Origin: Candidatus Poribacteria bacterium
GTDB lineage: Bacteria > Poribacteria > WGA-4E > WGA-3G
Length of the DNA: 64,000 nt
Assembly (NCBI GenBank): GCA_022821725.1
Contig: JAJEDB010000061.1
Coordinates: forward strand, 1 to 64,000
Direction: 5' to 3'
The notes under the pieces are model-generated. The model was given only the letters and a program-made list of their open reading frames with translations, was not told the DNA's origin and ran no database searches. The position numbers were made by a program, and so were the translations under genes. Shown piece after piece: positions 32,348-41,324 of this stretch. Each line of letters starts with the position of its first letter. Within the stretch, counting starts at the first letter, position 1.

Positions 32348-32437
32348 AATTAGTAGGAGTCATTAAATTTATAAATTATTCAAAAAATTTTGGCAATATG
32401 GGCATGGAAGTTGCGCCCGCAAGGAGATAGATATATT

Positions 32438-34420
32438 ATGCCAAATGCCTTATTTGTTTATCCAAAATTCCCGCCATCCTACTGGGGCTTTAAGTACGCC
32501 TTAGAATTTCTTGGTAAAAAATCATCGATGCCCCCGCTTGGATTGTTGACGATTGCCGGAATGTTCCCCAAGAATTATAACCTAAAAGTCGTTGATATGA
32601 ACATCGAACCGCTGACGGATGCGCATCTCGAATGGGCGGATGTCGCACTGACATCGACGATGATCGTTCAAAAAGACTCGCTTTATGAAGTTGCCGAACG
32701 CTGTAATCGCGCCTCAGTCCCTATCATCGCTGGGGGACCACACCCGACCTCCTACTATGATAATATCAAAGAGGAAACCGATGCTGAGATTGACCATTTT
32801 CTCTTTGGTGAAGTTGAGGAGGTATTTGAAGACTTCTTAACCGATTTTGAGAGTGGGAGTGCGCAAGAGATTTATCGCGAGAAGCGGAAACCGGATATCA
32901 CGAAGACGCCACCCCCCCGCTACGACCTTATTGATATCAATTCTTACGGATCCATGGCACTCCAGTTTTCGCGGGGATGTCCTTTTAATTGCGAGTTTTG
33001 CGATATTACGAAGTTGTTTGGACGCGTGCCACGCACGAAAAGCAATGAACAGATGCTCGCTGAGTTTGAGATGCTCTATAAACTCGGGTGGGACGGTGCG
33101 ATGTTCGTTGTGGATGACAATTTTATCGGTAACAAGCGCGATGCAATGCGTTTATTGCCGGCTGTGCAACAATGGCAGGAGGAACGCCAATTCCCGTTTT
33201 CGCTCTATACCGAAGCCAGTGTAAACCTCGTGGAAATCCCTGAGATGCTCGACGCAATGAGCGGGGCAGGTTTTAACATGGTATTTCTCGGTATTGAAAG
33301 CCCCAATGATGAAGCACTCCTTGGTACCTCTAAAGGACAGAACACGAGCAAGGAGGAGGAAGCCGGGAGTTACCTCTTGCGTGCGATTCGGAAGATACAG
33401 AGCAAGGGGATGGAGGTCACAGGCGGATTTATTATCGGACTTGATGGGGACACCGAGTTTGATTCTCACATCGATTTTATTCAGGAAGCCGGTATACCGA
33501 TGGCGATGGCAGGACTGCTGACGGCTTTGAAGGAGACGGATCTTTGGCACCGATTGAAACTCGAAGATCGGTTGATTGGGGAGTCCAGCGGCAACCAGAC
33601 CGACATGACCCTTAATTTTGTGCCAGAAATGCCGCGCGAGGAACTTATGTCGGAATATCGGAGGGTCGTCTCGACGCTCTATGATCCGACCCTAAAGAAC
33701 TATTTTGCGCGGTGTTTGACACTGCTTGAGCACATGCCTCGGACATCACATAACGTGAGATCGATTCGAATGGAAGAATTGCGTGCCTTTATGAGATCCC
33801 TCCAGCAACAACTTTTCTCCAGACAAGGGTGGGAGTACACACGCTATTTGTTCAAGACCCTCAAAAACCATCGTAAAATGTTCCCGGAAGCCGTGCGATT
33901 GGCAGTCATGGGTTACCACTTGGAGAAAACAACGCGTCATACGATCGCTGTTGAAGATTTCAGAAAGTTCTTGGATCACGAAATGGATACGTTTAAGGAG
34001 GAGATCTCACAGTTTTCACACGCACCAGACAACCGGATGGGTGAGATTCAGAACTATTCGCGGCACCTCTTTGATCGTGTTAAAAAGGAGTACGATTCGA
34101 TTCACGAGGATTTCCGATACGCAGCGCACGGTGCACTTGCCGGGTTTCAGAAGTCGGTGTTTAAGGAGTACTTGGACGCGGAGTTCAATGCTTTTAAAGC
34201 AGCTGTCGGCACTTTCGCTAAGGCACAGACTGAAAGACTCGGTGAGCTCCAGACGTATGTCCACAATCTCTTTACCCGTGTTCGTGCGCAACATGAGCAA
34301 CTCCATGACGATTTCAAGCAGAACGTCCAAGAATCTTTTGACGCTTTCCGAGACTCTGTCCAACGGCATTTAGAGCAACTCTTCGGTTCTGTTCCGGTCC
34401 AGATTGAAGGACTCAGTTAG
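32438..34420 (+). CDS. B12-binding radical SAM protein (DUF4070 type) with repeated C-terminal tail
   Basis: 660-residue radical SAM enzyme. A B12-binding-like N-terminal Rossmann domain (about residues 1-140, GGPHPTS), the [4Fe-4S] site C181-x3-C185-x2-C188, then the SAM barrel with GGFIIGLDGD, and a DUF4070-like C-terminal domain to about residue 510. Family members are methyltransferases or other C-C/C-X forming enzymes. Beyond the usual length lie about 150 residues made of two similar 65-residue amphipathic helical units (EMDTFKEEISQF..MGEIQNY..LFDRVKKEYDSIHEDF and EFNAFKAAVGTF..LGELQTY..LFTRVRAQHEQLHDDF). ATG 32438 has AAGGAG 11 bases upstream. Eight bases before the ECF ATPase gene, so likely one transcript. 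Confidence 0.9.
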   Translation: MPNALFVYPKFPPSYWGFKYALEFLGKKSSMPPLGLLTIAGMFPKNYNLKVVDMNIEPLTDAHLEWADVALTSTMIVQKDSLYEVAERCNRASVPIIAGGPHPTSYYDNIKEETDAEIDHFLFGEVEEVFEDFLTDFESGSAQEIYREKRKPDITKTPPPRYDLIDINSYGSMALQFSRGCPFNCEFCDITKLFGRVPRTKSNEQMLAEFEMLYKLGWDGAMFVVDDNFIGNKRDAMRLLPAVQQWQEERQFPFSLYTEASVNLVEIPEMLDAMSGAGFNMVFLGIESPNDEALLGTSKGQNTSKEEEAGSYLLRAIRKIQSKGMEVTGGFIIGLDGDTEFDSHIDFIQEAGIPMAMAGLLTALKETDLWHRLKLEDRLIGESSGNQTDMTLNFVPEMPREELMSEYRRVVSTLYDPTLKNYFARCLTLLEHMPRTSHNVRSIRMEELRAFMRSLQQQLFSRQGWEYTRYLFKTLKNHRKMFPEAVRLAVMGYHLEKTTRHTIAVEDFRKFLDHEMDTFKEEISQFSHAPDNRMGEIQNYSRHLFDRVKKEYDSIHEDFRYAAHGALAGFQKSVFKEYLDAEFNAFKAAVGTFAKAQTERLGELQTYVHNLFTRVRAQHEQLHDDFKQNVQESFDAFRDSVQRHLEQLFGSVPVQIEGLS

Positions 34421-34427
34421 TTAGACC

Positions 34428-35957
34428 ATGGCGTCTATTGAGATAGAAAATCTCGGTTTTACCTATCCGAGTCGTGAGACCCCGACGCTGCGCGGTATTA
34501 CGACGCACCTTCCTTCGGGAGCGTTTGTGCTACTGACGGGCCCAACCGGATGCGGCAAATCTACTTTACTGCGGGCACTGAACGGTTTGATTCCGCATGC
34601 TTCAGCGGGAACACTTACCGGAACGGTGCGTCTTAACGGTCAAGACCTCGCTACGCAGCCGTTGGCGACAACGTGTCAACAGGCCGCGCTTCTCTTCCAA
34701 AACCCCAACGATCAACTCTTTTGCACGCGAGTCGAAGACGAAATCGCCTTTGGACTCGAAAATCTCGGTTTTCCGCCCGAAAAAATTAAGGAACGGATTG
34801 CTATTGCCTTGAAACAGGTAGGACTTCCCGACTTTGCATCGCGGGAGATCGCATCGCTTTCTGGCGGTCAAAAACAGCGCGTTGCGCTTGCGGCTGTCTG
34901 TGCCATGCAACCGCACGTCCTGCTGTTAGATGAACCAACAAGCCATCTTGATCCGCATGGGACACGCGATATCCTCGCTATCGTCACAAAGTTGAATAAA
35001 GAGTTAGGCATAACAGTCGTTTTGGCAACCCACCGAACCCAGGAAGTTGCTCCGTTGTGTGATCGTGTATGGTTGATGGACGCAGGGCAACTCTATCTGG
35101 ACCTGCCCGAAGCGGAGGCATTTCAAGATCTCGCGCCATATCAGCGTTTGGGTGTGCAGGTTCCGAAAACCGAGGAAGCCTCGCGCCGAGTCCCCTCAAC
35201 TGTATCCCGACAGGGTGCTTATGAAACAACATCTCAAAATCCTCTCCTCAGCATCCGAGAACTCCAATTCAGTTATCCGAACACCGATACGGAGGCGGTG
35301 CGTTCAATTTCCTGCGCGGTGCCGCGTGGGGAAGTACTCGCTATCATGGGCGCAAACGGTTCTGGGAAGACGACCTTGATCCATCTCATCGCGGGGTTGT
35401 TACGTCCGGCGGCAGGAGAGATGGTCCTTGCTGGAAAGGTGTCCGATCGTCCGAAACTTCATCAGTTGGCGGGTAAAGTCGGTATCGTTTTTCAGGATCC
35501 AGACCTATTGCTACAAGCGGAGACGGTTCGAGATGAAGTCGCCTTCGGACCCAAAAACCTCAAATTCCCCGCACAGATCCTCGAAAATAGGATTGATGGA
35601 ACGCTCGCTCGGTTTGATTTACAAAATCTGGACTCGGAGGCACCCTATTCGCTCTCTCGAGGACAACGCCAACGGGTTGCTGTCGCAGCAACCTTTTCGC
35701 TACACCCTGATCTTTTCCTCCTTGATGAACCCACCACGGGTCAAGATGCGCAACATCTCCACCAGTTGATGGACGAACTCTGCGACGAAATCCGCCGCGA
35801 AAATAAAACCCTCATTTTTGCAACACACGACACAGAACTCACCTTGAGATACGCCGATCGTGTCCTCTTATTGCGGGAGGGGACAGTAATTTTTGACGGC
35901 GCGCCAGATGCTGCTTTTGCAAATCCTGAACTTCTACAGCAGGCATCGCTATCATAA
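34428..35957 (+). CDS. ECF-type ABC transporter ATPase, two ATPase domains fused (EcfA1-EcfA2)
   Basis: 509 residues: two complete ABC ATPase domains in tandem. First: Walker A GPTGCGKSTLL (about residues 38-48), signature SLSGGQKQR, DEPTSHLDP. Second, from about residue 270: GANGSGKTTL, SLSRGQRQR (one Gly replaced by Arg), DEPTTGQDAQ. The Q-loop segments FQNPNDQLFCTRVEDEIAFGLENLG and FQDPDLLLQAETVRDEVAFGPKNL are diagnostic of energy-coupling-factor ATPases for vitamin or metal uptake. EcfT and an S component are not nearby. Being in an operon with a B12-dependent radical SAM gene makes a vitamin (cobalamin or precursor) plausible, but this is inference. Confidence 0.92.
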   Translation: MASIEIENLGFTYPSRETPTLRGITTHLPSGAFVLLTGPTGCGKSTLLRALNGLIPHASAGTLTGTVRLNGQDLATQPLATTCQQAALLFQNPNDQLFCTRVEDEIAFGLENLGFPPEKIKERIAIALKQVGLPDFASREIASLSGGQKQRVALAAVCAMQPHVLLLDEPTSHLDPHGTRDILAIVTKLNKELGITVVLATHRTQEVAPLCDRVWLMDAGQLYLDLPEAEAFQDLAPYQRLGVQVPKTEEASRRVPSTVSRQGAYETTSQNPLLSIRELQFSYPNTDTEAVRSISCAVPRGEVLAIMGANGSGKTTLIHLIAGLLRPAAGEMVLAGKVSDRPKLHQLAGKVGIVFQDPDLLLQAETVRDEVAFGPKNLKFPAQILENRIDGTLARFDLQNLDSEAPYSLSRGQRQRVAVAATFSLHPDLFLLDEPTTGQDAQHLHQLMDELCDEIRRENKTLIFATHDTELTLRYADRVLLLREGTVIFDGAPDAAFANPELLQQASLS

Positions 35958-35976
35958 TTTCTCTCTACCGGGAGTC

Positions 35977-36006
35977 TTGACAAGCCCTTATCAAGTATGT
36001 TATACT
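35977..36006 (+). promoter_or_regulatory. strong sigma70-type promoter for MNT-HEPN
   Basis: TTGACA (35977-35982), 18-base spacer, TATACT (36001-36006), 21 bases before ATG 36028 with AAAGGAGG (36014-36021) between. It overlaps the 3' flank of the ECF ATPase gene. Confidence 0.75.
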
Positions 36007-36027
36007 CTGGTTAAAAGGAGGTTTCAC

Positions 36028-36816
36028 ATGGTTACCCGGGAAGACATTCAAGCGACATGTGATGACATTGTTCGGGGATTCGCACCGCTCCAAGTAATCC
36101 TTTTTGGCTCCTATGCCTACGGCACGCCGACAGAGGACTCGGATGTAGATCTGCTTGTTGTGATGGACATTCCGAAGTCAGAGTTTACTCGTAAGGCACT
36201 TGAAATTCATCAACAGATTCCGCGTCGTTTCAGTATGGACCTCTGGGTACGCTCGCCAGAAGAAATTGCGTATCGCGTCTCATATAACGACTGGTTTCTC
36301 CGCGATATCACCGAAAAGGGAGAAGTGCTTCATGAATCCGATGCAGCCTGCAACGTCAAAAACCTACGATTCACTTATGATGGAATACACCTCGCTGAAA
36401 AGGGGAAGGACTGCATGAATCCATTGACCCTGGAATGGATAGAAAAGGCTGAAGAAGACTACAGTGTAGCACAGTTGATACATCAATCATCAAATCAGCT
36501 CCATAATTCTATCTGTTTCCATGTCCAGCAGTGTATCGAAAAATATCTCAAGGCGTGGCTGCAGGAAGTGAACATCCGCGCGCCAAGGACCCATAACCTT
36601 GTAGAATTACTGGATGTGATTGTCCAGACGCTTCCGGATTGGTCTCATTGGCAGCCTGACCTTAAGAGAATAGCAGGATATGCAGTGGATCCTCGGTATC
36701 CGGGAGATTCAAGAACCGCCGATGATACCCAGCACGCCATGCATATCTGTGATGAGGTCCGCCAAGCCGTTCGCACGCGGCTAAAGCTCCCAAAGAATCC
36801 GGTTGAGGCATTGTAA
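36028..36816 (+). CDS. MNT nucleotidyltransferase-HEPN fusion (toxin-antitoxin type)
   Basis: 262 residues joining two proteins that are normally separate genes of a type VII toxin-antitoxin pair. N-terminal MNT domain: G27-S28 with GSx10DxD ending D39-V-D41, which in known systems AMPylates the toxin. C-terminal HEPN domain from about residue 130: the RNase motif R184-x4-H189 (RAPRTH). Residue M130 (ATG 36415) begins MNPLTLEWIEKAEED, exactly where free HEPN proteins start, and GGGGAAGG stands 6 bases before it, so a free HEPN protein could be made from the same mRNA. No stop or frameshift separates the parts. Strong AGGAGG before ATG 36028 and its own promoter. Downstream genes are envelope functions. 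Confidence 0.88.
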   Translation: MVTREDIQATCDDIVRGFAPLQVILFGSYAYGTPTEDSDVDLLVVMDIPKSEFTRKALEIHQQIPRRFSMDLWVRSPEEIAYRVSYNDWFLRDITEKGEVLHESDAACNVKNLRFTYDGIHLAEKGKDCMNPLTLEWIEKAEEDYSVAQLIHQSSNQLHNSICFHVQQCIEKYLKAWLQEVNIRAPRTHNLVELLDVIVQTLPDWSHWQPDLKRIAGYAVDPRYPGDSRTADDTQHAMHICDEVRQAVRTRLKLPKNPVEAL

Positions 36817-36824
36817 AAAGTAAA

Positions 36825-37544
36825 ATGCTTAAAATCCTTCATATTTCCATAATGGCTTTGTTCATACTCTTGTGCGTCGGTGTCCTCCACGCAGCACCAT
36901 TAAAGACCCTCTCTTTGGACTTTACGCGCGAATTAACCGAAAACGACAAAACCGAGCGCATTGCAGGCACACTCCATTACGACCCAAAAGCTACGCGGGT
37001 TGTGGTTGAGGTCACCGAACCGCTCAAGCAGATAATGGTCGTGCAGGACAAGGCGTTAGAAATTTATTATCCCATAGAGAAGCAGGCGTTTCGTTTTATC
37101 TCTGAAGGGCGGATTCCACTTCCGTTTGTTCAGTCCATTATCCAGTCCACACAAGCCGAGCATGGATTGACAGCGATCGGGTATTCTTTGGAAAAGCACG
37201 ATATCGTAAACGGAGTGCTCTATAGCTACTGGCGTCCGCCTAAGAAAGCGAAAGATACGCTCGGTACTGTTATCCTCGGCATGCAAGACGACAGGCTTAT
37301 CTCTGCCGAAGTCAAGAACCCGAAAGGGTATATCATCGCCAGATCGCACTATCAGAACCACGGCAAAGTCGGCATGAACTATGTTCCGATGAGGGTTACT
37401 TCCAGCACCTACGGTGAGAAATCTGAAGTACTCCAACGCGAACAGGTTGTCTATAGCAACCCACAGGTAAACGTAGAGCCACGCAATTCGATACTCGATT
37501 TCACAATTCCTGAATCGATGGAGGTCAAAGAAATCAAATGGTAA
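36825..37544 (+). CDS. LolA-like outer-membrane lipoprotein carrier protein
   Basis: 239 residues with a signal peptide ending LHA-APL. The pattern LSLDFTRELTENDKTERIAGTLHYDPKATRVVVEVTEP is that of the LolA/DUF4292-like beta half-barrel that ferries lipoproteins or lipids across the periplasm. The later PLPFVQSII and LGMQDDRLISAEVKNPKG segments fit a LolA fold. Weak ribosome binding site; starts 8 bases after MNT-HEPN and overlaps yidD by 7 bases. With yidD and the TPR gene it forms an envelope-biogenesis group. Confidence 0.8.
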   Translation: MLKILHISIMALFILLCVGVLHAAPLKTLSLDFTRELTENDKTERIAGTLHYDPKATRVVVEVTEPLKQIMVVQDKALEIYYPIEKQAFRFISEGRIPLPFVQSIIQSTQAEHGLTAIGYSLEKHDIVNGVLYSYWRPPKKAKDTLGTVILGMQDDRLISAEVKNPKGYIIARSHYQNHGKVGMNYVPMRVTSSTYGEKSEVLQREQVVYSNPQVNVEPRNSILDFTIPESMEVKEIKW

Positions 37545-37966
37545 ACCGTCTCGTCCTTTTCAGTGTGTCCTGTGTGTTCTTTGTTTTTTCGGGTTTACCT
37601 ACGTTTGCGGGTGAAGCCGCGGACCTAACATTCATTCGTAAAGTCAACCCAATTACAATGCCGAGAGCACAGGAAACTGTCCGTTTTAACCCACAGGCAC
37701 CTTCCGAACTAAAACTCGTTGCGATGGGATTGATTCGACTCTATCAGAAGTTTATCTCCAGCCAAGACGGTCCGTCATGCAACTTTCAACCGACGTGTTC
37801 CCACTTCGGCATGGCGTGTATACACGAATATGGTCTCGGACGAGGGATACTGCTGACCGCGGATAGACTTCTTCGGTGCAACGGGTCTCAGGCACAGCAT
37901 TACCATAAAGATGAGATAACAGGAAAATACATTGACCCCGTTTCAAACTATGCAACCTTTAAATGA
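37538..37966 (+). CDS. yidD: YidD family membrane protein insertion efficiency factor
   Basis: 142 residues. The YidD core is clear: LIRLYQKFISSQDGPSCNF, then PTCSHFGMACIHEYGLGRGILLTADRLLRCNG (both conserved Cys-bearing blocks, PSC and PTCS, and RLLRC). YidD assists YidC in inserting membrane proteins. Unlike the short E. coli YidD (85 residues) it has an N-terminal signal-like hydrophobic segment (about residues 1-24) and a spacer, so it may be exported or anchored from the outside; the same form occurs beside TPR proteins in other phyla. Overlaps the LolA-like gene by 7 bases, so translation is probably coupled. Confidence 0.93.
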   Translation: MVNRLVLFSVSCVFFVFSGLPTFAGEAADLTFIRKVNPITMPRAQETVRFNPQAPSELKLVAMGLIRLYQKFISSQDGPSCNFQPTCSHFGMACIHEYGLGRGILLTADRLLRCNGSQAQHYHKDEITGKYIDPVSNYATFK

Positions 37967-37987
37967 TTCTGTCCCCTATAGCATTTG

Positions 37988-38011
37988 GTAGGTGCGGTTT
38001 CTAACCGCACC
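37988..38011 (+). repeat. REP-like GTAG palindrome R6
   Basis: GTAG then perfect 9-bp arms GGTGCGGTT/AACCGCACC around TCT (37991-38011), in the 60-base gap before the TPR gene. Degenerate half-copies (TCTAACCGCAC) occur at about 3695 and 51108. Confidence 0.7.
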
Positions 38012-38026
38012 GGATCTAAGAAATAT

Positions 38027-38911
38027 ATGAACACCACCCAATTCCCCAAATTCCTGTTCGTAATTTTCTTCACGCTTACGCGCCTATCCTTCGTAGCCGC
38101 CGAAGAATCTATTGAATACTATACCCCCGAAAACGTCCATAAATTCGCTGATTTTCTGTATGAGCAAGGCGATTACCTCCGCGCAGCCGGTGAATACGAA
38201 CGTTATCTCTTTTATCAGCCACAAGAAAGCGAGCAGATTCGCTATAGAATTGCCCTGTGTTATCGTTTTGCGGGTCAAACCGAACAAGCGCTCCAGAATT
38301 TTCAGATGCTTTTACGGATGCACCCTGATGGTCGGTTTATGAGCCGTGTTTACTATCAGATGGGTGCGACCTATTTTCTGACAGATCAGTTTGAACAGAC
38401 TGCGCTGTTTCTACATGAAACGCTGCCGTATATAACGGATACACGACAACACGCCGAAGCCGAGCAGTTAATCGGGCTGTCTTATCTGATGCAGAAACAG
38501 TGGTCCGAGGCGGGTGAAGTTTTCAAGACGTTGCGAGGATCGAAAGTGACTTCGGTCAGCCAAAAAGCGATAATGTATCACGATTATGCAGAGAGGGGCA
38601 CTCGTCTGCCGACGCGTAGTCCGCTTTTGGCTGGGATTCTCTCCACGATCGTTCCTGGGGCTGGACGGCTCTATACAGAAAGACTCAGCGATGCGTTCGC
38701 CTCTTTGTTTATGGTTAGTTTAACGGGTTGGCAGGCTTACGACGGTTTCCAGAGAGAGGGACTTTCGTCGGTGAAGGGGTGGACGCTCGGCACGATCAGC
38801 AGTATCTTCTATGTCGGCAACATCTACGGCTCAGTCATTGCAGCCCGCGTATACAATCGTCGCGTAGCAGACGAGTTTTTGTCGACGTTATCTATTGAAT
38901 TGCCGTATTAA
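38027..38911 (+). CDS. TPR envelope protein with PGAG membrane segment
   Basis: 294 residues: signal peptide, then about three TPR-like units (FLYEQGDYLRAAGEYERYLFYQP and FAGQTEQALQNFQMLLRMHP), then a C-terminal part with hydrophobic segments after STIVPGAGRLYTERLSDAFAS. This PG(A)G-x-x-Y hairpin pattern resembles TM2/DUF5683 proteins. Paralog of the 51142 gene (same order, same PGAG motif). Follows yidD, as similar proteins do in other phyla; a role in membrane-protein assembly is inference. ATG 38027 begins a good signal peptide; the longer frame from 37985 runs through palindrome R6. Confidence 0.8.
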   Translation: MNTTQFPKFLFVIFFTLTRLSFVAAEESIEYYTPENVHKFADFLYEQGDYLRAAGEYERYLFYQPQESEQIRYRIALCYRFAGQTEQALQNFQMLLRMHPDGRFMSRVYYQMGATYFLTDQFEQTALFLHETLPYITDTRQHAEAEQLIGLSYLMQKQWSEAGEVFKTLRGSKVTSVSQKAIMYHDYAERGTRLPTRSPLLAGILSTIVPGAGRLYTERLSDAFASLFMVSLTGWQAYDGFQREGLSSVKGWTLGTISSIFYVGNIYGSVIAARVYNRRVADEFLSTLSIELPY

Positions 38912-38934
38912 TTGAGGGATTTGCGACATTGCGT

Positions 38935-39945
38935 TCAACGTCTTGCGACAAGTTCAGGGTGTGCGACTTGCATACGGATTGGTGGTAATCCTACCGAGAT
39001 GGCTTCAACGTCATCCGTAACCATTCTGCCGATATCGAAAAGGGCGTGATCAATGGCACCCGCCATGTGGCACGTCAGGATTGTATTTTCAGTCTCTCGG
39101 ACCGGATGATCCGGTGGCGTTGGTTCTTCAGGATAGACATCAATCGTCGCTCGAAATCTGCCAGCGTTTGTTAACGCAAGGAGTGCATCGAAATCAACAA
39201 GATGCGAACGACTCGCGAGAACAAGCACTGCCCCCGGCTTAATGTGTTCCAGTTTCTCGTAAGTAAGTAGTTCTCTATTTTCCTGTGTTGGAATCGCTAA
39301 GACGAAGGTGACATCACACGTTTGCAGCAGTTCCTCCAGTCCCATCGGCTGTATCCCCTGCTGTTGTAGATGTGTATCGGGAAGCCACGGATCGTAAGCG
39401 TGTAGTTTACAATGAAAGGGTGCCAACAACTGTCGCAGTTCCCGCGCGAGATTTCCATAGCCGATGATACCGACCGTTGCGTTGTAGAGCGTGCAAATAT
39501 CGGCTTGTCCACGCCATCCCCATTCCTCTTCACCACGCCGCATCCGCCGATCCGCATCAACAATATTCCGTAACGCTGCCAGTGCGTGTCCCAACGCCAT
39601 CTCAGCCACCATCTTAGCGAAGGCAGGCGCGCAACTCAGCACACGAATACTCCGTCTGAAGCAGGTTTGGTAATCAATCTGTCCTTTTCGGGGATGGGCA
39701 CCGCCTACCTCCATAATAGCCTTCAGATGCGGTGCGGCATTCTCGTCAACGTCGCCGACCCCATAACTGGGGATACCGATGAGTATGGATGCCTCTTTTT
39801 TCACTTCAGTCCACGCCTCTTCGGGCATCTGTTCGTCTTTACCCCAGATAACTTCAACGGTATTCCCGAGGCGTTGCAAGTCTGCTGATGTGAAAATTGT
39901 GTCGAGTTGTCGCACTGGACGCGTATGTAAGATCGCTTTTAACAT
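38935..39945 (-). CDS. D-2-hydroxyacid dehydrogenase family protein
   Basis: 336 residues with the NAD(P)-binding signature VGIIGYGNLARELRQLL (GxGxxxxE/R) at about residues 155-175, followed by YDPW. The catalytic arginine region (LASRSHLVDFDALLALT), the glutamate (YPEEPTPPDHPVR) and a final histidine (CHMAGAID) are the family pattern (D-isomer-specific 2-hydroxyacid dehydrogenase: glyoxylate, phosphoglycerate or similar). Substrate unknown. Starts 2 bases after the stop of the upstream glycosidase-like gene, so the two are co-transcribed. Confidence 0.9.
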   Translation of the reverse strand: MLKAILHTRPVRQLDTIFTSADLQRLGNTVEVIWGKDEQMPEEAWTEVKKEASILIGIPSYGVGDVDENAAPHLKAIMEVGGAHPRKGQIDYQTCFRRSIRVLSCAPAFAKMVAEMALGHALAALRNIVDADRRMRRGEEEWGWRGQADICTLYNATVGIIGYGNLARELRQLLAPFHCKLHAYDPWLPDTHLQQQGIQPMGLEELLQTCDVTFVLAIPTQENRELLTYEKLEHIKPGAVLVLASRSHLVDFDALLALTNAGRFRATIDVYPEEPTPPDHPVRETENTILTCHMAGAIDHALFDIGRMVTDDVEAISVGLPPIRMQVAHPELVARR

Positions 39946-39947
39946 TA

Positions 39948-41324
39948 TCAGTCCTTTCTTTTTTCCTTTAAGAGAATCTCTCCATCAAAGTCTGGAACTG
40001 CATGACGCAGCTGACGATTGCCGCTGTTGACTCCAACAGTGCTGTCATCAAAGGCAACAATTTGCTGAGAACCGCTACGATTATACACGACCCAACCGTT
40101 TTCAAACGCTCGGACAAAAAGACCTTCCACACCTTGATACTGAACTGCTTTCTCTTGGATGGGCTGTCCAAGATCCACGTCCCAGAAATCATACCAGTTG
40201 TGTAGATGGTCAGGGGCAGGTATGGCATTATCATCACCAAATAGTACGTAACCGTCTGAATGTGTTAGACTCAATGTAGTAATCATACGCATCCACTGTC
40301 GGTTTTCTTCACTGTTTCTCTCCATAACCCGTGTTTTGAGGTCTCCCATATAATCTGTCACCACACGCCAACCCTCTAAGCAATTGATTCTGGGTTCTCG
40401 CAGATGCTGTTCTGCCCAGAGTAGCGTTTCTTCCATCTGCCGAATCTGATCGAGACTATATCCTTTATCATATTCTGACTTATAACATTCCATGAAGAGA
40501 CCGTTAACGTAGGGTGCCGATTTTGGAGTCTGACGCATATTCGCGTTGACGAGGATTAAGAAGTCGTCCCCGACGTGTTCCCGAATCTTGCGTAAAATCG
40601 ATAATCTCGCTTCCACTTCAGCCGTTGGTGTGAGAATTGTCGCTGACCAATCATCAACGCCGATTGCGCTTGTGGCATAATCTTCGTTCCACCAATCGAC
40701 CATAATCCCGTCAAAAAGGCCGGATGCATATAAGGCAACGGCTTGGTTGACCATGAGATTTTGCATATCTGGATTCGTAAAATCTATGAGATAACTCAGG
40801 ACTGTATCGTTTGTGTCAATCTTTCCATCGCCGTTGGTATCTTCACCCCAACCCAGAACGGGTTTGCCGTTGCCGTCTCTGAGCCAATACGGGGAATCCG
40901 GTGGGAAATAACCGACTTCCCACCAGTTTTCTACTTGTGTTTCATTTTCCCGCGAGAGATATTTCGCGTCTCTACATCGGATTTCGACAAGCAGTAAAAG
41001 GTCGGGATTTAAGGACAGAAGCTGCTGCTTTCTTTGACGCGCGGTATCGAGTTGATCTGGATTCAAATTTGTCGCTATGCCTTGATAGGGTTGTTGTTCT
41101 GATATATTCCAAGGAATTCTTAACAGTGAGTAAGGATCGTGGAAAATGAGATCGTGTCGTGCAAGGCGGTGGAGTTCATTTTCATTGGGTCTATTTTCAA
41201 TGCCGTTCCATGCCTGAAAGATTGAGGGATGGTTTCTCATATCTCTTTCCGCTTTCAGATTCTCTGCAGATGTTAACAGGAGGATTAACATTAGCCAGGA
41301 CACAGTATGTGTGGTGTTGGGCAT
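39948..41324 (-). CDS. exported putative glycoside hydrolase (TIM barrel)
   Basis: 458 residues with a signal peptide (about residues 1-25). The barrel contains SLNPDLLLLVEIRC, GLFDGIMVDWWNEDY (candidate acid residues) and LFMECYKSE, the pattern of putative glycosidases related to GH114-like or DUF4015-like families. An EF-hand-like loop DTNGDGKIDTND lies near residue 155. A C-terminal beta-sandwich region follows (FENGWVVYNRSG). Substrate unknown. AAGGAGG precedes the ATG. First gene of a pair with the dehydrogenase, which would suit sugar or uronate catabolism (inference). Confidence 0.75.
   Translation of the reverse strand: MPNTTHTVSWLMLILLLTSAENLKAERDMRNHPSIFQAWNGIENRPNENELHRLARHDLIFHDPYSLLRIPWNISEQQPYQGIATNLNPDQLDTARQRKQQLLSLNPDLLLLVEIRCRDAKYLSRENETQVENWWEVGYFPPDSPYWLRDGNGKPVLGWGEDTNGDGKIDTNDTVLSYLIDFTNPDMQNLMVNQAVALYASGLFDGIMVDWWNEDYATSAIGVDDWSATILTPTAEVEARLSILRKIREHVGDDFLILVNANMRQTPKSAPYVNGLFMECYKSEYDKGYSLDQIRQMEETLLWAEQHLREPRINCLEGWRVVTDYMGDLKTRVMERNSEENRQWMRMITTLSLTHSDGYVLFGDDNAIPAPDHLHNWYDFWDVDLGQPIQEKAVQYQGVEGLFVRAFENGWVVYNRSGSQQIVAFDDSTVGVNSGNRQLRHAVPDFDGEILLKEKRKD

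Noticed and set aside
32160..32437. Riboswitch (cobalamin) upstream of the radical SAM/ECF operon
   Set aside because: The leader is only about 85 bases after the promoter and lacks a recognisable B12 box or long pairing.
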